From Alentia gelatinosa (lineage: Eukaryota; Annelida; Polychaeta; Phyllodocida; Polynoidae), in assembly GCA_950022655.1 (NCBI GenBank), contig OX465581.1, positions 34,567,300 to 34,631,299 on the forward strand: DNA of 64,000 bases, in the 5' to 3' direction. The notes below the pieces were generated by a model that saw only the letters and a list, made by a program, of their open reading frames with translations, did no database searches and was not told the origin of the DNA. The position numbers and the translations under genes were made by a program. Positions 12,701 through 24,700 of this stretch are shown one piece after another (the stretch's first letter is position 1; each line of letters starts with the position of its first letter).

Positions 12701-15700
12701 ACCTTTTAAATTTTGAAGTTAGTTTAAAAATAGTTAAACAATTCTTGATCCCTGTGCTGGAATATTCTGACTTTACTCATTGGTATATGAACACAAGACT
12801 ACAAAATAGTATACATGTGAATGTTAATCATGGATTGAGAGTTGCTAAGAGTATAAAAAATCCTAGAGACATGAGTACCAACCAATTGCATGATGAATGT
12901 AAAATTAGGAATACCCTGATACGGAGATCGCAACACACGATGCAGCTAATCAAATGGTGGTCGAATATGGAAGGAAATATTATTGAAAAAGGTGAGAGTA
13001 AAACAAGAAGTGCAGAAAGAATGAAGCTGAATATGAAACGTCCGGAGTATGCAGATTCGGGAAATATTAGATCAATAGATCTATGGAGTGAAGAGAATTA
13101 GGGTTACTGTATATGTAATTTACTCGATTAATAGATCGAGGGAATTATTGACTGTGTGGTACATGTATGAGTGAGTCTGTATTGTGTATTTGGTGTGAAC
13201 TGTACATAGTTCCGACAACTGTAAGGAAGAGCGCCTACTAAAGTATGACGATTATTGTAAATTACCTAAATAAAAAATATAAAAAATAAATTGGTGTTGG
13301 ATAAAGTTGACTCACATCGTCCCTGGATCTTGTTAGTGTGCAGAAAAGGACCTTTGTGTACGACCCTGGAGGCAGTTTCATAACCCAGGATCGTACATGT
13401 AGACCCTTTTCTATATGCTATAGAGACCCAGGGACAATGCGGGACGACCTTATGGACGGCCAATACTGTCTTAACGAATAGACTCAAATATGATTAGACG
13501 ATAACCCTTGTACGAGGTACAGAAAAGGGTCTTCATGTACTATCTTAGATTATGAAACTGCCCCCTGATTCATTCAACAGGCCACTGGATAGTTCTAAAT
13601 GATAACTATTCACGGATATTGGAGACATTGATCACAGCCCTGGACAGCCAATTTAACGCCTCCTGATGCTCTTGGGAGCAGACCCAACACATTGTCCCAG
13701 TGGTGAGGGCTGTATAACCTCTACACATCATTTACCTATTGAGAGTAGATTCATAAATTATGACTGGTCACGCCAATCAATGCACGTCTTGACCTACCTT
13801 TATTGGTTTACCGTGCTAGAGGCATCCGAGTAACTGACCATTCATCTCTAATTCATGTTGCAGGAAATTTGACTTCAGCGTATTTGTGGCGCTGACATCC
13901 ATAAACCCCCTGAGAGTCTACATGTACGACAGCGACTGGGCAGCCAGGTAAGAGCGGTCTGATTTTATATTTATGTCACCCCTGGTGCACGTTTAGTAAC
14001 AGGTATAACATTAAGATATCATACGCAACGATCACCCACATAAAGTGCCAATACTGCGCCATGGTCGTGGGAGATAGATGTGATGTCATAAGCAAATGGC
14101 AAGACATCAGCATGGAGATTTATCCATGTGTAACTGGATTTGAATTATTCTGATTTTGTTCTTATCTCATTGAAGTAAGGGGTAAGATAAATCCAGAACA
14201 GCACTTGAATATTAAAATCTATGGTAATATCCGCTCTCTGATACTGATACTGTGTCGTTCTTTCGTGTGAAAAAATATTGACACCCACAAAACCTGTATA
14301 TGGGTGCGAGTGGAGGTCAGTCCAAGTGCTTCCAGGGTCTTTGCCAAATGGACCCAGAATGTATCTGTACCCAACAAGGAGGCCTTCACGGCTCCCTGGT
14401 CCCATGGCAATCTTCCCAGGTGTGCCCCTCCCCAAACAAAATCCTGGGTACTTCCCTGGTAGGTAAGATTTTGGCTGAAAACTTGCTCGTAAAATAAAGA
14501 AGAATATTTACAATACTTGCGTTAGAAGACCAGCACTTGGCAGTTGAGATTATTAAGTATCAAATAATCTATATTATTTTAATACCAGTCAAATTCCGTT
14601 CTCAGGAATCATAAATGTACATTGTATATAATTTGAATACGTATTTCCCAATGTTTGGTCTGCGCACGTCTATTAACCCTTTGCTACGCTACGGTGCTTA
14701 TAGCACTCCCTGGCGAAGTACGATGTGAAGCCCTGAGGCATTATTTCCGAAATTGAGATAATTGCCATTTTTTATGAAATAATCCGAATATTTTGCTGAT
14801 ATTTTCCCAACCTACGTAAAACTAGATCATAGTTGATATTATTACTTTAATTATGTAAAATCATAATTCTTTTAGAATACCATGAAGTTGTGGTGTAGGG
14901 ACGTCACTCTGTGTATTATGAAAAGCGTATTTCAAGAGTAAAATGATACTATAGCTGCGTATTTCAGGGGGTGTATTTGGTATTATATGTAGCGTAGCGG
15001 AAAGGTTTAAGGTATGCAGGTAACTTACGGGCCTGTGCCCCATGTTAGCTGCTGGTAAATACACGTAGCTTTCTTCGGGAAACATTTGTTAGAGCAATGG
15101 CGCAATGCATACACGATGTGCATATAATAGTGGTACTCCAAGTGGATACATTGATGTCGAGTGGGTAAACACAAGAATATGTGATGCTATAATTAGGAGA
15201 GCGGATGGTGATGCCATAATGATAAAATGCCCTCATTCCTAACTGCAACATCTAGGTGCCATTGAATCATCTGGCAAAATAAAGTTGGAATAGACTTATC
15301 CATTATCAAAGGAAATTAGGTTGTTAAAGAACAAGTATAATGTGCAGTATTAAAATAGTACAGTTTATAGTGTCTCGTTCCGATCTGATCACTTTATTAA
15401 CCACCTAATACGGAGTCTCCATACTAAGCCTTTAGGGAGTGTGTAATTCACTGGATGGAGACTATGTGTAGTCGTAATCTCCGTTCTACACAGAGCGGAG
15501 ATTACAGGAAAAAAAGTCCCTTGCATCCAGTGTCATGCGTGAGATGATCGACAGTAATTTTGTATTATCTTTGAAACTGAAATTTGCATTGCTGAATGAT
15601 AAATACTATATAAACTGGTTTCAGATAAAAGCGGACGTATTGTCCCTGATGTGATATAGTCGTATTCCTTATTATCAAATACCTGTGTGCGAATGTCTAT

Positions 15701-18700
15701 GAAATACTGCCCGCTGCTAGGGGTGCAGTAATAATAATGTTCGTGCCCGCTGTGAGTATGACTTAATAAGTCATCAAAATAACGTTTTTTCATCGATAAG
15801 GTATATGATAATAGGCAAACGTCCTCACTGTGGGCGAAACGGTTCTTGTTCTCGGTCAGTCTTTGAACTCATACTGCCTTCCGCCTATGGCGTCAGGCAG
15901 TATGAAATCAAAGACTGACCTCGAACAGGAACCGTTTCGTCCATAGTAAGGACGTTTCCTAATATTATTATATACCTGTGCAAAAACAATCTACACATAC
16001 TGCCCTCTCCTACCCATGTCGTATTTATATCCGTACGGCACAGTGTGCCGTACGGGGTATGTGATCACGTGACTAGATAAAATATCGCCATTTTTAGGTA
16101 TATAATAATACGAAAACGGGCTGACTATCTTCGTACGTCAAAATACTTGGTAAAATTATTGATCACATACATCCCTCTGCCTACGGCATCGGGATGTATG
16201 TGACCAATAATTTCACCGCGTATTTATGACGTACGAAGATAGTAAGCCAGTTTCCGTATACTACGCGTCTAACCCTGGGAGATTACGGCCGCTTGTTTCT
16301 GAATCCAGTTAATATTGTATATATATAGACAATAATCGATCATTTTGCACGGGCGGCCTTTAACCACGAGGGCTTGACACGTAGTAATATACGAGCGATA
16401 GTGAATGTATTACGTCGTCAACCTCCAGTGGTTTACAGAGCCAAAAAAACATCGATTTTTATATTTATTTACCCATGGCCATCGCCGCAAAAAGAGGTTT
16501 ATGTAAATTGTAAGATTTATAACGGATCTCATAGACAAAGTGCAGTACAACATATAGTCAGCAGAAACTTGTAATCACAAACTAGTTGCTTACACAACTA
16601 TTTAAAACTGGCACAGGGTTAAAATCAAATCGGTTTTGAAAGCAAAGCTGTGCTTTACCATTTAAGACAGGAATATTGCTGATATGTTTTAATCTTGGTA
16701 TAACAGCGTACTTGATCACTAATGGAAATAGATTGTTTGAAGTTAACCATTCTGTGTATAATTTTCATCAAGGTTCTGCTCAAAGCCCTATCACCCGTTC
16801 GACCCCGCGGATACAAAGAAGTATGTGGTGTACGGAACAGATCACATGCCTTTGTGGGAGGTAAGCCCTTGACATGAGTGAAGATTCTAATACTCTGGAT
16901 AACCACACACCGAATTACTTGCCGCCAAGTAGCATCTTGGCAGGCACCCAACCAAAGATACTCCGGTATCTTTTGTTAGATGGCCACTGACATTCAGTTG
17001 AAGCGCGAACATTATTAATGCATGGCCAATCTAATTCTCTTTATGGCAAATTCGACAATACAGATATGCACACATAAAAACCTGCTTGATTGTTCAGACC
17101 TTCATCATCCTATGTAATATTTTCCTTTATCTCACCCCTGGTATTTTTCCCCATAGACTTAATGTTGGGAACTCGTACTCAACGCCCATGGAGTGTAGGG
17201 GATGATGTCACACATCAGTCAATGGTCGGGGTGAGGTAAAATCTGAACTGCACTGGATCTATATAGCCACTATATAGCCACTGAAAATATGCCATTTATT
17301 TTGGTTTGCTATATGATCTCACTTAGCTTTGCCTCATGAGTTTACTCAGCAACCAAAACTCATGGCATGTTTTCAGTATCTATGGATCTCGATGCAGTTC
17401 CTTCTTTATCATAACTTGGTATATTACATTAGTGGACTATTCATCCATGTAGCATCACGAACTAAAACGATTTTTTTTTCATTTCTTAGGTCGAATCTCT
17501 GAAGAACTACTGGAACCTCGGTTACGGTTTCAAAAAGTCACTCTTTATTTACCTCAAAAATAAAGGTGAGCTCTTCAACCACTATAGATCGAGATTCTTA
17601 CTTATGAAGGCGTAGTTTCTCATACCAATGGACTGTTTGTGGTGCTGCGCTGGCTAGCATTGTAGTGATTAGCAATTTGCCCTCAGTTATATTGCGTTAC
17701 TTCAGTCTAATATCAATTAGACTGAAAATGTGAAATAAGGTTGAAATCTCACCCCCCCCCCCCCCCCCCCATGTCATCCTCATCACAAACTACTTGGTAT
17801 ATTGTCTTAGCATTTTCTCTTGTTTTTCCCCTTTATTCGTATGGGGTAAAGAATGCGAATTCCTTGTCCGTATCTATTCGCGATATTATGGGCTGAGAAT
17901 TAGACATATTGATCCCACCAATTCACTGGTAAAAGATAACTGGTGGAAGTAATAAAGCAGTGAAAGTGAAAAAGGGCTTTACTATGGATACTGTCTGCTT
18001 ACATTTTTCTATGCGAGTTAAAGACAATGGCACCTTTGGGGATAATTGCAAATTTAAACGCAATTTGAAACTGCGGCTCCACCAGGTTCAGGATAACACT
18101 ATTCGACTCCTTGGGGATGTTTTATAATCGTGACAATCGTTAATACTGACCTGTTGGTGACCATTTACAGGTCATCACGTTCTATAAATAAATGATCATA
18201 GCATCGTGATCAGTCTCAGGTTCTGTAAGCTCTTGGTCACTGTATTACATTCCATAGTCGTGATCATTTGGCGATCATTTCCAAAATGGTGACAAGGTCA
18301 TGCAGTCTGATACCCATACGAAAACCTCAAAATTAAAGGATATTTGCAGCAAATGATTCTATACTTGTGTCATACCTTTATCCAAATGTTCACAATTTTC
18401 TCTGCAGGAATGTACATGTGAGGCATATTCTGTTGAAATAGCCTGTAGTGCAGCCAACTCTCACCAGATGGCGTTGTGCATAAATCAATATATAGCCCTT
18501 GGATTAGTAAAGACAAATGTTATGTCTCGTGTTGGAATACATCAAACTATCAAGAGATGTTATGAGTTCAGGTTTTCGCAGATATGACTTCGTCACATCT
18601 TGCGTCATAGAATATAGAGAAGAATGGGAAATGAATGCATTGTGTCCATAATCGAATTTGCTACTATTTCAATGGTTTTGAAAATCATGCTAAATTCAAC

Positions 18701-21700
18701 TGTACATTTATATGATTGCAACTCATCTCATAATGCACCCTGTGAATCAATGATTGGGGAAATCTAATCTATGACTAAATAATTTCTGGATTGCATAGAT
18801 GGATTTTACTTTCCATTCTCATCATAAGTTATCATACCTCTTAATAGTCTGTCATCTAAATTGTCTGCAACCTCATTAATTCTTTATTCATCCATTTGAC
18901 CAAGCACGATTGTATAAGATTCCATGTGTAGAAAACTATTCTTATATACCTATGGGCGGAAACTCTATATCTACGTAACGCCGCTGGGGGTGTAGTAGCT
19001 TACGTGTTCGTGGCAGGGCTTACGTTTTCTTACCAAGGCTGACGTTTTCCTACCTTTTCTTACCTGCCATAACACGTGACCAAAAGTTTCGATCTGATTG
19101 GACAACGCAATATGCAGTTCAGTATGGCCACTAAAGAACACATCCACTGAGATAACTACATGTAATTGCAAATAACCGGTAACATATCACAAATATTGCA
19201 AATGGTGGAAAATCTCGAAGCCTACAAAATGTAAACATGCTATATCACTGCGGCATTATGACGTCCCTGTGATGTTGTCATATAGTAACATACAAAGCAA
19301 CACTCACAGTCTCGATGAAACCGGCGGGAAACCGGTGGAACAAAAACATAGGCATTGGAGTTACTCGATAATGCTAGGTTTACACCATGTCCCCGGCAGT
19401 CCCGGCAACCTGAACGTAACTCGTCTTGTACTTCATAAGTCGTCGTATCTCGACTTGGTTGTGAATCGTAAGTGGACTTGACTGCCAGGATGTTGCCGGG
19501 ACTGCCAAGCCAGAATTTGTGACTGTCAAAAAATCTGCCATGGCAGTCCCGGCAACCACCCATGGTTTACGATCGTGGTGACTGTCTTAAGTGGTTGTAA
19601 TTGGACATAGTCCACCTTAGGTCGTCGGGATTGCTAGTCGTAAGTCGACTTGGATTCTGGATAGCATTAGGCCCATGGGACCGTAGGTCGTCGTAGGTCG
19701 TTGGGATATTCATTGAACTTCCAACAGTCACAGGCAGAGAATACTTTGAATAAGATACATGCTAACCACCAGAGAAGGTGGAAAACTGTAAACACTTGTG
19801 AACAGGAAAGTTTGATGAATGTTTTCTTAATTTTTTCTTTTTTTTTAAAACCTATTCACTTTTGTTTTAAAATAGTGAATTATGGGAAGGAACACAAGTA
19901 CTTTATATCATTATGTATAGATATATATACAGTAGAACCCCGCCTAACGGAAACCCTGCGTAAGCGGACACCCCGCATTAACGGACACCTTCGCTCGGAA
20001 CAGATCCCTCTATTGGATGTTTATTATAACCCTGTGTAAGCAGACCCCGCACATGCAGACACTTTGGCCCGGAACGGAGGGTGTCTGCTTACAGGGGGTT
20101 CTACTATATTTAATTAAGTAGACATCTCTGTGAGACCCCAACATTTGCCGTCAAGAACTTGGGTGCATAAATCGGCGCAAGTCAACTTATGTCGATGGAA
20201 AACAACCGTAATCTGCCTTAAGTTAGGCCCGGCAATATTAACTTGACTTAAGTCGATGGGATATTTGGGGCAGAGCGGAGAAAAAACTATTAAAAAAAAC
20301 CCATAAAAGTCGTATCTGGTCGGAACTTTTTAATTAAGTAGACATCTCTGTGAGACCCCAACATTTGCCGTCAAGAACTTGGGTGCATAAATCGGCGCAA
20401 GTCAACTTATGAACTGCTGCAAGTCAACTTATGTCGACGGCAAACTTTTGTAATCTGTCAGGCTCATATTGGCCTGTCATAGTGGCCGTACCATAGCTAT
20501 ACTGTCTCCTTGCCTACGACAAAGATCACGTCGACCTACGTTCAAATTAACTCGACTTAAGTCGACGGGATGTAGGGTGCCAAGTGGGGAAAAACCATAA
20601 AGATACCATTAAGATACCATAAAAACACCAAGTCGACTTACAATCCGGCAAAATCCATTGCCGGGACTGCCAGGGTGATGGTGTAAATCTAGCATTAGGA
20701 TGGAGATGGCTTTGTTTTTTATCAGCAGTAAGAATATCGCAGTTTTTATCAATATTTGAAGGTATATAAGAATAAGGAACCAGTCCCGGGAGAAAGAAAG
20801 TCAGAATTACTCGGTAAGGGTTGGGAAAATTACTATACTCGGCCAAAGCCTCGCGAAGCAATTCTTCCCACACTTACCTCGTAACTTTGATTTTCTTTCA
20901 CCCTGGATCAGTTTCCCTATATTCTCTTAGATCGTTATATTTCATCCACAATCACATTAACACCAAGCCCACGATCACATCATCTGCCTCCAGGTTATGA
21001 TACGGACAAGCTGGAGAAGTCTGTGCAAGAAGCCATCCGGCAAACTTTTGTAGAGAAAGAGAAGAATTTCATTAACGCCATCCGAGATGATTTCTTCGCT
21101 CAGAATGACACAAGGTAGACCAAGCTATACATGAGCACACTCAGTTACTCTTCTCTCAACTCACCCTCCTCTCCATGTGCCTTCCCTTGTCTACCACAAG
21201 GCTTCTCAACGTATATGCTCTCTGTAAATCTCTGTGTAACTCCTAGATGTTTTCCAATTGCTATTATCGTCTGCCTGGGCCACGAGCTGCTGTAAATTGT
21301 TGTGATTCATTCTATCTACGGCTGCTTATGACACAGCATGTGTCATATTGTTTTGCCTCCAGATTTTAATCATTACTTTGGCATCATTCGTTCCCCTTAT
21401 CTCAGTTCGGGGTTGTTTGTTGAAACTATCATCTATCTTTTATGCAAGGTCTTTTGAATGCAGTAGGTAATTGGTCGACACCCTTGCAATACTTATTACT
21501 AATAATGCGATTACACTAGGTAAATGTGATCTCATAAGATTTCTTGCAACCTGTCCTGTCATGTCATTCGTTCCCGTGTTTCATTGTATTCCACTTCATT
21601 TTATCCCGCACTATGAATACAACATGGGACAAAGGCAATTCCAAATTAGCCCCACTGATCATTCATAAGCTCTGTCAATGCCACAATACGGCCATGTCAA

Positions 21701-24700
21701 TGCATAGTCCTCTGGACAGGGGCAATAATTATTGTTGATACTTAGTATACACCGTATACATGACCGTCAATTGGTGGTACTAGATTATGTAATTTTGAGG
21801 ATATAAATCGTGTACCATTTTTGTATCCACCTGACCTAAACAGTCGGCGGTGCTAAATGCCACAATCGGTGGTCATAATCGGTAGGGGGAAACGCCACAT
21901 TAGGACGCCGGGTATTGTGAGAAAAATGTTTCCTACACCATCTAGTGTGCACTTTTATACAATTTTATCTTTATATCTTAGCCGAAACCTACATAGTTTT
22001 AGTGGAGGCATGTTTACGACTGGAATGCCAGGCTTAGAAGAGTTAAATGTTTTAGATGCTCAAATATGTATGTTTGTTATAAATAGACAATACGGTGGCC
22101 CTCGGCTGTTTGTTTCTTCTCCTCTACACACAATATATCTTTCCAATTCTCGATAGATTCTTGAATATTGTATTTATAAGTGCAATATTTATATTACAGG
22201 AACCTCTTTGAGCTCGTGAGGTTCGACTTTCTTATTGACCAGCAACTTAATCTGTATGTTATGGAGGTTAGTGCAGTTTATCAAACCATTCTATAGTTCT
22301 TATGATACAAAGAAGATGTTACTTCCTTCGCTTTACGTGTTTTGGGATCTGCTACATCGAAATGGGACTCTTCTTCGGCTACACTTAACGTACTATCAAC
22401 GAAAAGGTTTTCAATTGAGATCAGATGATATATAAATATAATATTGTCGATGCTATTGGTATGCAGATATCACCATCATATCCCATTTCTGACTAGTTTA
22501 TGTATACATTTATAAAAGTTCCTAGGAAAGAATTGATTTCTTTAAGGATCTTTATTTCATTCTGTTGAAGTTAACAGTCCTTCCATGAACTAGTATACGT
22601 CTTTTGTCACGTGTTCAAAGAAACATAAATACAAGATGAAATTAATGATGATTGATGATTACTTATCTCTCTTGTTTTATTTCGTTTTATCTATATTTTA
22701 ATGCATTTAGGTAAACATGTCTCCCAATCTGTCAACTGAGCCGGGCAATCCACGTGAACAGCTGTACAAGACAATGCTGCATGACCTTCTCAGTCTGGTT
22801 GGCGTTAACAAGGTCATCCGTGGCCGGTCAGACAAAAGGTAAGTTATATACTTCAGAGTATACCTAAGAAGGACTTATCTCTCTGTTATCATTTTGTATT
22901 CAAGAAATTATTACGTCAAAAGCATTCGCTTAAAATTTGGAGAAGTCTCGGAAATTACTATGAAAAGGGAAAACATAGGTGGGAATCTAGCATTAGGGAC
23001 GCATGCTACTATTTAAGATACTGCTATTTAAGAAGGTATACACATTTTGTCTCTGAGGGGGAATCTATTGTTTTGGCAGTTATTTCGCTGATTATCTACC
23101 CTACTACCGGTCCCATTGTACTATCATATCCAGATCGACAATCGGGGTTTTCTGTATTATACCTTAATATAAGTGGATCATCATTTTGCATTCTAATAAT
23201 GCGGGAATAATTTAGGCCCCATATAACAGTATGTTGTACCATGCAATAGGCTTGGAAGCCAGAAGTGGATTGATTAAAAAAATTCCCCTGCAGTGTATAA
23301 GAGTGAGATTAATAACAACAATGTAACCGATCCAAAGGTTAAATACTGTACGAGGTACCATGTCTGTTGCACATCTTGCATACCTTACACTATTTTGTCT
23401 GCTGAGATATATACGAATTTATTTAATTTCGGTCATAGGGCGGGAAAACAGTTCCCATTGGGGATACTCATAGGGGTGCTGTCCATTTCCGGTAATAGAG
23501 GTGTATGTTACCTGCTCATGCAGATGTCACCTAAGCTTTTTTGGCAACAATAAAAAAAATTTAAAAAAAATTTCCTTATGTCAGGGAAAATATTTCTCCC
23601 ACAGAGGAAACGTACCAACAGCTGGCCATACTTCAGCAGGCACTTCAAGCCATTGCTTCGTCACCTGAAATATATATTAATTTCCGTTATGGTTTGATAG
23701 TGGGCACAGTAGAGTCTACAAGTGACAAAAGAGTATCTGCATTAAATAGAATTTGTCTCTTAATTTTCAAGTAAGTAATAATTAGGAAACGTAGTTACTG
23801 AACCCATAGTGATGAGTGTTCTTGACTTTTCGTCTCGTTAGTACGACACTTCAACTACGATGTCGGGCCAGTTACAAGACGAAATACCTCGAACTGCCAT
23901 CACTATGGGCTCAATAATCACATTTCCTTAGATTATAATTGTTGGATTTTAGATCAAACCCTTTGAAGCGGTTGGGTACAGTGCTGCTTCTCCATACCAT
24001 AGTAGTATAGGGAAAGACCAGCCAGTCACGGGCGGATATCGAGACAATACATCCTGGGGCCCGTTGAACAAGCTAGGCTCGTACATGAAGACATTTTCTG
24101 TACGCCAAGGAGACTCAAGGACGATGGGGATAAACTTTATTTAACACTTATGGGTCTACAAGTACGAGCCTGGATTATTAAACGGGCCCCAGGCCTTTAT
24201 ACCACGGCTGGGAGTGCGCCTTATCTGCTTATTTACGTATAACGTTCAACCAAACACCCTTCTAGCAATGTGTCCCTACGGGACTGAGTGTACGAGACTT
24301 ATATGTTTATAATACCGTTTACCATTTAGATTGTCTCCAGAGAAGATTCTATGATTGCGTCGTATTAAATGCTATTCCAGTCCGAGTTTGGTGGGTTAAA
24401 CCAACGGGTATTGTTGGTTAACCGTGTATGCCTCAATAATACTTCAGATATGGTTAAGACAATGTTCACAAAAAGGATGCACACGGGTCATAGAAATACA
24501 TATGCACAGGGCTGGTTACCAAAGGCTTATCGTCTATGGAAAAACCAATGCAGTTATATTCTGGAGTATAGACAGTCGAGACTCGTTGTTATAATGCTAG
24601 TTTGTCCCAACAATCCTATCTTTTGGAAAATAACAGCCTTTCGTTCACAGCCACCGTTCACACTCTAGGTGTGAATCCACTGAATTATATATCCATGAAG

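Larger units (their letters stand above)
19369..20697. mobile_element. 1.3-kb element with TAATGCTAGRTTTACACCAT ends
   Basis: The left end (taatgctaggtttacaccatgtccccggcagtcccggcaa) is matched by its reverse complement at 20655-20697 with a few changes. More copies of gcagtcccggcaa lie inside the left end. The interior has many aagtcgactt motifs and an 83-base exact direct duplication (20109-20191 and 20329-20411). A pogo-like MITE is nested at 19930-20106. No transposase frame is visible. It lies in TTLL intron 8. The element at 27542-28172 has similar ends and may be a relative. Confidence 0.75.

Noticed and set aside
14145..14497. Overlapping frames of 60-96 codons on both strands in TTLL intron 6
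   Set aside because: No motif, and mutual shadows of a moderately GC-rich stretch. The TTLL frame already connects across them.
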